A stretch of DNA of 20,752 bases from JBIYSM02 sp044759095 (GCF_044759095.2 NZ_JBIYSM020000055.1:1-20752); one strand, 5' to 3'; counted from the stretch's first letter, positions 13,312-20,676 are shown. Made by a program: numbers and translations. Notes: generated from the sequence alone by a model not told the origin.

Positions 13312-14373
13312 TTAGATAAGTCCTTTTCGTTTGGCAATCCAAAAGGCTGCGCCGACGGCGATGGCCAGTCCGCCGATGACGGAGAGGGTGACCAACGGGT
13401 TCACCTTTGTCGCGACAGTTTGTTCTGCTGCCGGTTGAGCAGATGCGGCAGAAGACTGCTGCGAGCTTGTGTCCGACTGAGCGGGGCTTGACTTCATAGA
13501 AGCCGGCGGTGTTTCGCTTTGTGCCACAGCCGCAGGCGTCGGACTGGCGGCAGTCTGTCCGGCTGCAGTGGATGTATCCGGCTGTTTATCTCCGGAAGCT
13601 GGGGTTGCCGAGCTGTTGGAAGCTGCCGAAGCTGGTTTGGCTGTCCCTGTCTGCCGAGGAGTCGACTGAGGCGCCTGTGCAGCTGGCTTGGAGCTTGTCG
13701 CAGTCGCCGGAGCAGCGGTTGATGCTGACGGTTTGGCCGATTGTCCCTGCGGCGCGGTGCTCTTGCTTGGTGTGGGCTCTGCAGCCGGTCCCGGATTTGC
13801 CGACTTCAGCTGAAATAACGGTTTCAAGGCAGAACGGATCAATGCGGTCTGTTTTACAAACTCGTTTTTGTCGGAGGGAACGGTACCCACTCCGAACAGT
13901 CCGGGGTTCCCCAAAGCCTTCAGTGCATGGTCAAATGCGGTGTAGGCGGTTTTTGATGCGTGATCGCTGAGGTAGGGCGCCAGCACGTCGAGTGTTCCTC
14001 TTCCTTTTGCCAGAAGCAGCTTGGCCTTGGCGTAGTCACCAAACTGCTTTTCCGCATTGTCGAGACGGCGGTCTATGTTCATCACCAGCACTGCCTTGTA
14101 GTTATGTAAAGCAAGCTCCTTTTGCTTATTCGCAAAGTTTGCTTCCAGCTGCTGTGCCGTCTTGTCGCCAAACTCCAGAGCGATCTCCTTTTTGCGGCTG
14201 ACAAACGCCTGATAGGCGCCGTTCCAATCCGCCGGGTTTTTTTGCAGCTTTGCGGCTATCTCTTTGTACGTCTCCGCCAATTCCTCCTTATTGGGATCGC
14301 CGTAGGAGTATGCGAAAGCCGAGGAGGGCAGCAGAAGCACAAGCACAAGCGCCAGCATAAGGCGTACGAACAT
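13312..14373 (-). CDS. Exported helical protein with Ser/Ala/Pro-rich linker and C-terminal membrane anchor
   Basis: A 353-aa protein with four parts. A signal peptide covers 1-21 (MFVRLMLALV start, AFA before Tyr22). A helical extracellular domain covers about 25-190 and includes MNIDRRLDNAEKQFGDYAKAKLLLAKGRGTL-type residues. A low-complexity Ala/Ser/Thr/Pro/Gln linker runs from about 192 to 320. A C-terminal transmembrane helix (about 326-347) ends in Lys-Arg-Lys. The helical domain resembles, from memory, the extracytoplasmic domain fused to some Bacillus FTR1 proteins, so it may be a detached partner of the FTR1 permease two genes downstream. ATG at 14373 follows AAGGAGG by 6 nt; an upstream ATG at 14457 would run through the Fur box and promoter. 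It is the first gene of the operon and so the most directly iron-controlled. Confidence 0.8.
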   Translation of the reverse strand: MFVRLMLALVLVLLLPSSAFAYSYGDPNKEELAETYKEIAAKLQKNPADWNGAYQAFVSRKKEIALEFGDKTAQQLEANFANKQKELALHNYKAVLVMNIDRRLDNAEKQFGDYAKAKLLLAKGRGTLDVLAPYLSDHASKTAYTAFDHALKALGNPGLFGVGTVPSDKNEFVKQTALIRSALKPLFQLKSANPGPAAEPTPSKSTAPQGQSAKPSASTAAPATATSSKPAAQAPQSTPRQTGTAKPASAASNSSATPASGDKQPDTSTAAGQTAASPTPAAVAQSETPPASMKSSPAQSDTSSQQSSAASAQPAAEQTVATKVNPLVTLSVIGGLAIAVGAAFWIAKRKGLI

Positions 14374-14396
14374 CAGGATCCTCCTTCTCGCATAAA

Positions 14397-14411
14397 TGAT
14401 AATCATTATCA
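14397..14411. promoter_or_regulatory. Fur box
   Basis: TGATAATCATTATCA is a perfect 7-1-7 Fur operator of the Bacillus type. It lies between the predicted transcription start and the ribosome binding site of the first gene of the FTR1 operon. Fe-loaded Fur bound here would block transcription when iron is sufficient. Confidence 0.95.
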
Positions 14412-14428
14412 AATACCGGCCACTATTA

Positions 14429-14457
14429 ATGATAAAGGCGGAAAGGAATTCCGTCAA
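14429..14457 (-). promoter_or_regulatory. Sigma-A promoter of the Fur-regulated FTR1 operon
   Basis: On the minus strand TTGACG (14452-14457) and TATCAT (14429-14434) are separated by 17 nt. The predicted start is near 14424, just upstream of the Fur box. The -10 area (ATTAATGATAA) also resembles a Fur half-site. Confidence 0.75.
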
Positions 14458-14466
14458 TAAGGATTT

Positions 14467-14487
14467 TCATTCTCACTCTCATTCTCA
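14467..14487. repeat. Direct repeat TCATTCTCA in a pyrimidine-rich tract
   Basis: TCATTCTCA occurs at 14467-14475 and again at 14479-14487, with further CTCA/CTCAT units around it. On the minus strand these read TGAGAATGA, close to degenerate Fur hexamers. The tract lies just upstream of the FTR1 operon -35 and upstream of the divergent thioredoxin-like gene. Function unknown. Confidence 0.4.
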
Positions 14488-14550
14488 TCTCACACCTATA
14501 ACCGGAAAGTTCCGAATGTATCCTTTTTTTATTCTTTTTTCATGTTTGTG

Positions 14551-14559
14551 TGGTACACT
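14551..14559 (+). promoter_or_regulatory. Extended -10 promoter of the TlpA-like gene
   Basis: TGGTACACT is an extended -10 (TG, one base, TACACT) about 27 nt before the start codon. No clear -35 is seen in the T-rich DNA upstream, which is common for extended -10 promoters. Confidence 0.5.
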
Positions 14560-14585
14560 GACAAAAAATTCTTGATCAGGGGTCG

Positions 14586-15176
14586 ATGCACGTGTGGAAA
14601 TGGATTCTAGCCCTTTTGGCAGCGTCGTTTGTGGCTGCGGTAACGTCAGCGGGATACTGGGTGTACAAACAAGTCGATGAAAAGCAGCAGGTGTCGGTGG
14701 AACGGCTGCAAAAATTTAAAAATCGCAAACCGCGGAATGACCTTCCTCATATCGGTTATCTGGCGCCGAAATTTGAGCTGCCTGCCGAGAACAACCAGAC
14801 AGTTGGCCTCAACGGTCCGCATCACCAGCCAACCCTGGTCGTGTTTTGGTCCTCCTGGAGCTCACACTGCCAAAAAGAACTGGTACTGTTGGATGAGCTG
14901 TATCGCCAGAACGGAAAAAATCTCCGCTTTTACCTTGTGAACGACACAACCAATGACGATCCAAAGGAAGCGGAGCAGCTTCTTTTGGGCAAGTCCCTGA
15001 AACAAAGCGTGCTGTATGACCGGGATGGGAAAGTCGTGGAGGACTACGGCATTGAAGTGTACCCGACAGCCTTTCTTGTGGGAACGGACGGGAAGATTAA
15101 AGACCGCTGGGTGGGTACGCTGACGCTGGACGAATGGAAGGAAAAGCTGGTTAATTTGGAACTCTCAAAAAAATAA
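14586..15176 (+). CDS. Membrane-anchored TlpA/ResA-like thioredoxin-fold protein with incomplete active site
   Basis: A 196-aa protein with one N-terminal membrane helix (about 4-26) and an extracytoplasmic thioredoxin/AhpC-TSA fold. Family landmarks are GYLAPKFELPAENNQTVGL at the start of the domain, the strand TLVVFWSSW, the VYPTAFLVGTDGKI cis-proline region, and a C-terminal helix. The redox motif expected as W-C-x-x-C reads W-S-S-H-C, so the nucleophilic first Cys is Ser and only the resolving Cys remains. It therefore cannot act as an ordinary disulfide oxidoreductase. It might bind a metal or mixed-disulfide partner, or have lost catalysis. ATG at 14586 is only about 3 nt from AGGGG; the in-frame GTG at 14592, 9 nt away, is an equally good start. 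It diverges from the FTR1 operon. Confidence 0.85.
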   Translation: MHVWKWILALLAASFVAAVTSAGYWVYKQVDEKQQVSVERLQKFKNRKPRNDLPHIGYLAPKFELPAENNQTVGLNGPHHQPTLVVFWSSWSSHCQKELVLLDELYRQNGKNLRFYLVNDTTNDDPKEAEQLLLGKSLKQSVLYDRDGKVVEDYGIEVYPTAFLVGTDGKIKDRWVGTLTLDEWKEKLVNLELSKK

Positions 15177-15206
15177 TTGACGAACACCTGAGTGAGCATG
15201 TAAGAT
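15177..15206 (+). promoter_or_regulatory. Promoter of the SAM-riboswitch transporter operon
   Basis: TTGACG (15177-15182) begins right after the stop codon of the TlpA-like gene. TAAGAT (15201-15206) follows with an 18-nt spacer. The start would be near 15213, leaving about 40 nt before the aptamer. Confidence 0.55.
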
Positions 15207-15250
15207 ACTGCTAAATAAATTCGAGCGAAGAACTCGGAATTAAATAGATA

Positions 15251-15372
15251 CTCTTATCGAGAGCAGGCTGAGGGACTGGCCCGATGAAGCCCGGCAACCG
15301 ACCGTTTTCAGTGTTTTCACTGATAAGGCACGGTGCTAACTCCTGCAGGAAACGATTCCTGAGAGATGAGAG
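15251..15372 (+). promoter_or_regulatory. SAM-I riboswitch (S-box) aptamer
   Basis: The conserved S-box cores are all present: CTCTTATCGAGAGCAGGCTG, GAGGGACTGGCCCGATGAAG, CCCGGCAACC, CACGGTGCTAACTCCTGCAG and GAGAGATGAGAG. Helix P1 is CTCTTATC (15251-15258) with GATGAGAG (15365-15372), including one G-U. S-box leaders bind S-adenosylmethionine and switch off downstream genes when methionine/SAM is abundant. Here the downstream genes encode a ribose-type ABC importer. Confidence 0.96.
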
Positions 15373-15395
15373 AGGTGTCCCTTTGAATAAAGAAG

Positions 15396-15429
15396 CCTCT
15401 TTCCTCTGGGAAAGGGGTATTTATTTTTT
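15396..15429 (+). terminator. SAM-riboswitch expression-platform terminator
   Basis: CCTCTTTCC (15396-15404) and GGAAAGGGG (15409-15417) form a 9-bp stem with a TCTG loop and one wobble, followed by TATTTATTTTTT. The alternative antiterminator pairs AGAGAGG (15369-15375), which overlaps the 3' strand of P1, with the terminator's 5' arm CCTCTTT. SAM binding would therefore favour termination. Confidence 0.9.
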
Positions 15430-15475
15430 CTCCGGTCGTTCTTCCGCCAGAAGAATCTTTTTGGGGGAATCAACC

Positions 15476-16630
15476 ATGTTCAAAAAAGGAGTAAGTCTGA
15501 TCGTCATCAGTACCGTTTTGCTGACAGGCTGCACCAACGAACAGCCGCCTGCACCTACTGCGCAACCGACACAACAGCCTGCTTCCCAGCCGGCGGCAAC
15601 GGCTCCGCAGCAACCGGCCAACACAGCGCCGGCATCGGCCAAGGCCTCTGTGGCGATACCAAGTGCCGTGGACAAAAAATTAAAAATCGCGCTGGTCAGC
15701 GAATTTTCCATCGGAACGTTTTCCGCTCAGTATCTGCAGGGCGTAAAGGATCAGGTAGGCAAGTTTGGCGGGGAAGTGATCGTCTACAACGCTGACGGCG
15801 ACCTCGCCAAAATGGCGGCCCATCTCGATACCGCGATCAACCAAAAAGTGGACGGCATCCTCATTAATCACGGCCGGGCCGAAGCGCTGCAAGACGGCGT
15901 GGAACGTGCCGTAAAGGCAGGAATCCCCGTTGTTTCCTTTGACAACGATCTGGATCAGATAGAGGGTGTAACGGTGATTGACCAGGACGACTACAGCCTC
16001 GCCTGGCAGGGATTGAAAAACCTGGCGCAATCCATCGACGGCAAAGGGAACATCGTCTACATCTGGGTGGGCGGTTTCGCACCGATGGAGAAACGCAACC
16101 GCGTATACGAGATCTTCCTGAAGCGTTACCCCAACATCAAGGAGATTGCCCGCTTCGGCTCCGCTACGCCGAATACCGCACTGGACACGCAAGCGCAGAT
16201 GGATGCGATCTTGAAAAAATATCCGAACAAAGGTGACATTGCGGCAGTTTGGGCTCCGTGGGACGAGTTTGCCAAAGGAGCGGTTCGCGCCATCAAGGCA
16301 GCCGGCCGCACGGAGATCAAGGTATTTGGAATCGATCTTTCCGACGAAGACCTGCAGATGATTCAAGAAAAAGAAAGTCCGTGGAAAGCGTCCGCCGCAA
16401 CCGATCCAGCCGACATCGGACGGGTGCAGACCCGTTTTCTCTATCAAAAGATCGCGGGTGAGCCGACACCGAAGTACTTCTCGCTTGATCCGCACCTGGT
16501 AGCCAAAGAAAAGCTGCCTGATACACCGATAAACATGACGCAGCTGGGTGAATACGTGGATGGCTGGGGCAGAAGTGACGCCGCCGTCTCTTCGTGGATG
16601 CCGGCTCTGGAAAGCAAAGCAAAACAATAG
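15476..16630 (+). CDS. Sugar-type ABC transporter substrate-binding lipoprotein
   Basis: A 384-aa periplasmic-binding-protein-like lipoprotein of the ribose/LacI (Peripla_BP_4) group. The signal peptide ends in the lipobox LLTGC with Cys19. A Gln/Pro/Ala-rich tether covers about 22-62, and the two-lobed binding domain follows, starting KLKIALVSEFSIGTF and including DGILINHGRAEAL, GIPVVSFDND and IAAVWAPWDEFAKGAVRA. It would capture the substrate outside the membrane and deliver it to the permease encoded two genes downstream. ATG at 15476 follows GGGGGA by 8 nt. The longer in-frame ATG at 15284 lies inside the riboswitch and is rejected. It is the first gene after a SAM-I riboswitch. That makes a sulfur-containing or SAM-derived sugar, such as 5-methylthioribose, a plausible substrate, but nothing in the sequence proves it. 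Confidence 0.92.
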   Translation: MFKKGVSLIVISTVLLTGCTNEQPPAPTAQPTQQPASQPAATAPQQPANTAPASAKASVAIPSAVDKKLKIALVSEFSIGTFSAQYLQGVKDQVGKFGGEVIVYNADGDLAKMAAHLDTAINQKVDGILINHGRAEALQDGVERAVKAGIPVVSFDNDLDQIEGVTVIDQDDYSLAWQGLKNLAQSIDGKGNIVYIWVGGFAPMEKRNRVYEIFLKRYPNIKEIARFGSATPNTALDTQAQMDAILKKYPNKGDIAAVWAPWDEFAKGAVRAIKAAGRTEIKVFGIDLSDEDLQMIQEKESPWKASAATDPADIGRVQTRFLYQKIAGEPTPKYFSLDPHLVAKEKLPDTPINMTQLGEYVDGWGRSDAAVSSWMPALESKAKQ

Positions 16631-16656
16631 ATGAACCGTTGGGAGGAGGAAGAAGC

Positions 16657-18192
16657 ATGACGGCCTCCGTACTGGAAATGAAGCAAATTGGCAAAAGCTA
16701 CGGCGGAGTTGAGGCCCTTCGCGGAGTCGACTTTACTGTGCGGGGCGGGGAGGTTCACGCCATTCTTGGCGCAAACGGCGCGGGAAAAAGCACGTTGATG
16801 AAGATTCTCTCCGGCGCCGAGCAGGCAAGCAGTGGATCCGTATTCATCAATGGCCGGGAAGTGAGCATCAACAGTCCGCGGGGAGCGAAGCAGGCCGGCA
16901 TTCATCTGGTTCAGCAGGAGGTGGACACCGGTCTGATCCCTTACCTGAGCGTGGCGGAAAATATCATGTTGGACCACAGCGCAGCTCAAAAGCGAGTGTG
17001 GTTTTCCCCGCGCCGGACGGTCGTACAGGCGGAAGAAATCGTGCGCCGGTGCGGGTTTTCCCTGCCTCTTAAGGCCACAGCAGAGGAGCTGACGCTGGCA
17101 GAAAAACAGCTCGTTCTTCTGGCTCGGGCGATCGTCCAGGACGTTCGGTTCGTCATCTTCGACGAGCCGACCGCTCCGCTCAGCCTGTCGGAAACGGAGG
17201 CCCTGTTCACGCTGATGGAAGCGTTAAAGGTAAAAGGGCTGGGTATTGTCTACATTTCCCACCGACTGCCAGAGGTATTTCGCATTGCCGACCGGATTAC
17301 CGTGCTGCGAGACGGTCGTAAGGTTTGGGAGCGGGAGCGGGCGTCAACAGATGCTGACCAGGTGATTGCCGCCATGCTGGGCAGAAGCTTTGCAGAGGAG
17401 TTTCCCAAGGAGAAGGTGCCGATTGGCGATGTGATTTTTGAGGCCAAGCAGGTTCACGTCGGGCAAAAGGTAAAACGGTTTGACATCCGGCTGCGAGCGG
17501 GGGAGATCGTCGCGGTTGTGGGATTGGTGGGTGCGGGTAAAACGGAAGTCTCCCGCGCCCTGTTTGCGGCGGATCGCAAAGACGGCGGCGCCATTTTTGT
17601 CAGGGGCCGGGAAGTTCTCTGCCGCAGTCCGCTGGATTCCGTTCAGGCGGGCATCGTTCTGGTTCCGGAAGAGAGACGTCAGCAAGGAATTTTCGTGGAA
17701 GAATCGGTTAAGGACAATCTCACTCTGGCCAATTTGCACAGCTACACGACGTGCGGTTTCGTGAAAGCGCCCGAGGAAGAGAAGGCGGCACAGTCCATGG
17801 TAGACCGACTCGGGATCAAAACGGCCGGTCTTCAGCTGCAGGTGGGGCGCCTCTCCGGCGGCAACCAGCAAAAAGTGGCGATTGGCAAATGGCTGCTTAC
17901 CGATGCCAGTGTGTTTTTGTTCGACGAACCGACCAAGGGAGTCGACGTCGGAGCGAAACAGGACATCTTCCGCCTCATTCAGCAGTTGGCCAAGGAACAA
18001 AAAGGCATTCTTTACTTTACCAGCGAAATCGATGAGGCATTAAACGTAGCCGACCGGGTCGTCGCCATGGAGGACGGACGAATCGTGAAAGAGTGGGACC
18101 GTTTTGAATGGACGAACGGATCGGTAACGGCTGAGACCGTGATGTACTATATAAGTGGGGGGAATCGCAATGGAAGCTGTTCTCCAGCATGA
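16657..18192 (+). CDS. Ribose-type ABC transporter ATPase with two nucleotide-binding domains (RbsA-like)
   Basis: A 511-aa cytoplasmic ATPase made of two ABC domains in one chain, as in RbsA, MglA and XylG. Domain 1 has Walker A GANGAGKST (38-46), a degenerate signature LTLAEKQ (145-151) and Walker B FVIFDEPTAPLS with Glu170. Domain 2 has GLVGAGKT (289-296), canonical LSGGNQQ (399-405) and VFLFDEPTKGVDVG with Glu424. A weakened Walker A in domain 2 is typical for the family. ATG at 16657 follows GGAGGAGG by 7 nt; an in-frame ATG at 16594 lies inside the previous gene. It starts 26 nt after the lipoprotein gene and overlaps the permease gene by 23 nt, so the three form one operon under the SAM riboswitch. 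Confidence 0.95.
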   Translation: MTASVLEMKQIGKSYGGVEALRGVDFTVRGGEVHAILGANGAGKSTLMKILSGAEQASSGSVFINGREVSINSPRGAKQAGIHLVQQEVDTGLIPYLSVAENIMLDHSAAQKRVWFSPRRTVVQAEEIVRRCGFSLPLKATAEELTLAEKQLVLLARAIVQDVRFVIFDEPTAPLSLSETEALFTLMEALKVKGLGIVYISHRLPEVFRIADRITVLRDGRKVWERERASTDADQVIAAMLGRSFAEEFPKEKVPIGDVIFEAKQVHVGQKVKRFDIRLRAGEIVAVVGLVGAGKTEVSRALFAADRKDGGAIFVRGREVLCRSPLDSVQAGIVLVPEERRQQGIFVEESVKDNLTLANLHSYTTCGFVKAPEEEKAAQSMVDRLGIKTAGLQLQVGRLSGGNQQKVAIGKWLLTDASVFLFDEPTKGVDVGAKQDIFRLIQQLAKEQKGILYFTSEIDEALNVADRVVAMEDGRIVKEWDRFEWTNGSVTAETVMYYISGGNRNGSCSPA

Positions 18193-19183
18193 GAAAGCGA
18201 AACCGTCTAGAGGGTCGGTCTTGCAGCGGTACGGATCGCTGTTGGCCATCCTGGGCGTCATCCTGTTTTTCAGCATTGTCAATGAAAACTTTTTAAGCTA
18301 TGCCAACTTGGCGGATATTTTGCGCTCGATCTCCATCGTCACACTGGTGGCGATCGGCGTCACGTTTTCACTGATCGTGGGGGGATTTGACCTGTCAGTC
18401 GGATCCGCAGTAAGCGTCTCCACGGTCCTTTCCGCCTCGTTGATGGTCTGGTACCGGCAGGAACTGCTTGTCGCCATTGTCGTTCCGCTTCTGGTCGGTT
18501 TGTTGATCGGTTTGGTCAACGCGTTTCTGGTCGTCAAGGTCCGGATTCCCGACATTTTGGCGACACTGGTTACCCTGTATGTGTTTCAGGGAATCCATCT
18601 CAGCTATACAAAGGGCTTTTCCATCTACAACAACATGCCGTTGACAGACGGATCGTCGGCGCCAGGCATCATTATTCCTTCGTTCTTGTTTATCGGCCAG
18701 GGTAAACTGTGGGGTGTACCGGTTCCCGTCATTTTAATGGTATTGGCGATTCTGATCGTCCATGTGTTTCTCACTTACACCCGGTACGGTCGATTCCTGT
18801 ATGTGACCGGCGGCAACCTGGAAGCGGCCCGTCTCTCCGGCATTCCCGTTAACCGTTATCGCACCTTGGCCTATCTGTTGTCCGCACTGTTTGCTTCCAT
18901 CGGCGGCATCGTACTGGCGGCGCGTATCGGAACAGGGCAGGTGATGGCCGGTGCCCCGTTGTTGATGGATGCGGTCGCTGCCGCGTTTATCGGCTTTTCC
19001 ATCTTCGGTCAGGGCAAACCCAATGCGTTTGGTACCTTTTGCGGTGCCATCCTGATGGGGGTGCTGATGAACGGGCTGACGATGCTGAACGTGCCGTACT
19101 ACGCGCAAGACATCGTAAAAGGCTTGGTGCTGGCAGGCGCTCTGACGCTGACCTACCTGCCCAAGTGGCGAAAAACCAGTTAA
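18170..19183 (+). CDS. Ribose-type ABC transporter permease (RbsC-like)
   Basis: A 337-aa integral membrane protein of the BPD_transp_2 family with eight to ten hydrophobic helices. Family landmarks are VGGFDLSVGSAVSVS after the second helix, VVKVRIPDILATL, and the cytoplasmic-loop motif YVTGGNLEAARLSGIPVNRYR, which corresponds to the ATPase-docking region of RbsC. It forms the channel, presumably as a homodimer because only one permease gene is present. ATG at 18170 follows GGGGGGA by about 8 nt; the upstream in-frame GTG at 18155 is itself part of that ribosome binding site. It overlaps the ATPase gene and is the last gene before a clear terminator. Substrate unknown; see the lipoprotein entry. 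Confidence 0.95.
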   Translation: MEAVLQHEKAKPSRGSVLQRYGSLLAILGVILFFSIVNENFLSYANLADILRSISIVTLVAIGVTFSLIVGGFDLSVGSAVSVSTVLSASLMVWYRQELLVAIVVPLLVGLLIGLVNAFLVVKVRIPDILATLVTLYVFQGIHLSYTKGFSIYNNMPLTDGSSAPGIIIPSFLFIGQGKLWGVPVPVILMVLAILIVHVFLTYTRYGRFLYVTGGNLEAARLSGIPVNRYRTLAYLLSALFASIGGIVLAARIGTGQVMAGAPLLMDAVAAAFIGFSIFGQGKPNAFGTFCGAILMGVLMNGLTMLNVPYYAQDIVKGLVLAGALTLTYLPKWRKTS

Positions 19184-19190
19184 CCTGTTG

Positions 19191-19231
19191 CAGCTCCCGG
19201 TGAACATTGCGGGGGCTGTTTTCTTTTGTTT
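19191..19231 (+). terminator. Terminator after the SAM-controlled transporter operon
   Basis: CAGCTCCCG (19191-19199) pairs with CGGGGGCTG (19210-19218), a 9-bp stem with one wobble and a 10-nt loop. TTTTCTTTTGTTT follows. It lies 7 nt past the permease stop. Confidence 0.88.
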
Positions 19232-19261
19232 GGGGGATGCTATCGGAACGGAGGTGATCGC

Positions 19262-20509
19262 ATGCGCAGCCGAAAGTGGTTATCCGGAATGCTGGCGGCC
19301 GTTATCTTATGGGGACAAGGAGAAACGCTTGTACTGGCGGATGAACAAAAGCAGCGATTGGAATACCGACGGGCTGAACTGGTGAATCGGCTGGAGCGGG
19401 CTGCCCGCTTTATTTTGCAACAGCAAAACGTCGATGGCGCGATGGATGAATCCGGGTTCATCAACACCGATTCCAACATGCTGTATGCCTTGATGGGATT
19501 GATCGCCGCATACGATCGCACGAAGCGAACGAACTACCTGGCGGCTGCAGAACGCGGCTGCCGCTGGTTGATGAAGGTGCAAACACCCGAGGGTGACTGG
19601 TATTTATCCTATCAGAAAAAGGGAGACATGTATCTGCCGGCGCTGCCTGAAAGCTATCGTGAGTTCGCTGCGATTCGCGGGGTGGATACGACGATGGCTC
19701 TTTTTATCCACGTGGCGAATGAAATAAGCAAACGAACAGGAGACCACGCACTGCGAGAACAACTGCGTGAGTCGTCGAAGCGCGCCTATCAGTTCCTGCT
19801 TACCTATAACCTTGATCCGGTGGACGGTCTGTTTTGGAGTTCGTATCAATTGAAAGGGGAACAAACGGCTTGGACGCTTTCAGACTTCCAGCCGTATCGG
19901 GTCAAGTACGCCGCCGATAATGCGGAGACGTATATCGGTTTGCTTGCTGCCGCTGAGATGTTCGGGGATAAAGAGGCGAAACTTCGCGCCGAACGTTTGA
20001 AAAAGCAGTTCATCCGGTTCTATGACAAGAAGGAGAGATTGTACGCCGTTATGCTGGACGCCTCCGGAAAAACGGAGATGCGACCGGCTTATGCACGGTG
20101 GTTTGCCAACGGGTGGTCGGCGTATTTGCTGCGGGAACCGTCGCTGTTTACTCTTTCCCGTGCGGTTATGGCAGAGAAAATGAATGATGACGGACGATTT
20201 CGCCAGTGGGAGGGAACGTACACCCTGTCCACCCTTTGCTTTTTACTGGCCGAGCAAGTCTATCGAGTGGGCAGTACGAAAATTCGTCAGGCGGAAGCGT
20301 ATCTGTATTCGATGCAGCAGCCAAACGGCGGGCTAGCCGATGAAGCCATGCACACCAGTACCTACGTAAATCTGGCCGGCCTGTACCTGTTATACTTGGC
20401 GAAAGAGTTGGAGCAGCAGCTTTCATATGGAAAATATTTCAGGTTGCAGAGGTTGTTCAATACGTGCTATGATCCTTTTTGTCGCTTCGAGAGCAGCGGA
20501 AACATATAA
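19262..20509 (+). CDS. Secreted protein with probable alpha/alpha-toroid fold
   Basis: I do not recognise a specific family. The 415-aa product has a signal peptide (MRSRKWLSGMLAAVILWGQ, likely cleaved after VLA near residue 27). The rest is a helix-rich body with repeated pairs such as RAARFILQQQNVDGAMDE, AAERGCRWLMKVQTPEGDWYL, RAYQFLLTYNLDPVDGLFW and AEAYLYSMQQPNGGLADEA. The repeated Q-x-x-(N/D)-G-(A/D/G) turns after helices are typical of alpha/alpha toroids, such as six-hairpin glycosidases and prenyltransferase/squalene-cyclase repeats. A secreted carbohydrate-active enzyme is possible but not shown. ATG at 19262 follows GGAGGTGA by 5 nt; an upstream in-frame ATG at 19226 has none. I see no promoter in the 30 nt between the preceding terminator and this gene, so it may rely on read-through. 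It ends 11 nt before the rRNA promoter. Confidence 0.78.
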   Translation: MRSRKWLSGMLAAVILWGQGETLVLADEQKQRLEYRRAELVNRLERAARFILQQQNVDGAMDESGFINTDSNMLYALMGLIAAYDRTKRTNYLAAAERGCRWLMKVQTPEGDWYLSYQKKGDMYLPALPESYREFAAIRGVDTTMALFIHVANEISKRTGDHALREQLRESSKRAYQFLLTYNLDPVDGLFWSSYQLKGEQTAWTLSDFQPYRVKYAADNAETYIGLLAAAEMFGDKEAKLRAERLKKQFIRFYDKKERLYAVMLDASGKTEMRPAYARWFANGWSAYLLREPSLFTLSRAVMAEKMNDDGRFRQWEGTYTLSTLCFLLAEQVYRVGSTKIRQAEAYLYSMQQPNGGLADEAMHTSTYVNLAGLYLLYLAKELEQQLSYGKYFRLQRLFNTCYDPFCRFESSGNI

Positions 20510-20520
20510 AAAATTTCCTC

Positions 20521-20549
20521 TTGAATTCTCGGAAGCAACCTGATATAGT
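20521..20549 (+). promoter_or_regulatory. rRNA operon promoter
   Basis: TTGAAT (20521-20526) and TATAGT (20544-20549) are spaced 17 nt apart, with an extended TGA just before the -10. It lies about 125 nt before the 16S sequence, the usual place for an rrn promoter. No second promoter is evident. Confidence 0.8.
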
Positions 20550-20597
20550 ATTGAATTGTCGCCGCTGAGTCGGTGATAGTGAGAGTGAAAAAGTTAA

Positions 20598-20610
20598 TGC
20601 TCTTTGAAAA
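20598..20610 (+). promoter_or_regulatory. boxA-like antitermination element in the rRNA leader
   Basis: TGCTCTTTGAAAA matches the boxA-type sequence found before Bacillus 16S genes, where NusB/NusE assemble an antitermination complex. It is about 67 nt before the 16S start. A perfect palindrome CAAACATGTTTG (20641-20652) follows and may belong to the 16S processing stem. Confidence 0.75.
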
Positions 20611-20676
20611 CTGAACAGCGAAGCGTTTTAAATAGCCAAGCAAACATGTTTGAACCTTGATCAATTTCTTTCTACC

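Noticed and set aside
15284..15475. Longer N-terminus of the transporter lipoprotein, starting at 15284
   Set aside because: It would translate the SAM riboswitch and its terminator and bury the lipobox signal peptide. ATG at 15476 with GGGGGA upstream gives a normal lipoprotein.
20641..20652. CAAACATGTTTG palindrome as a regulatory operator
   Set aside because: It is inside the rRNA leader, between boxA and the 16S gene, where RNA processing stems are expected, so an operator role is not supported.
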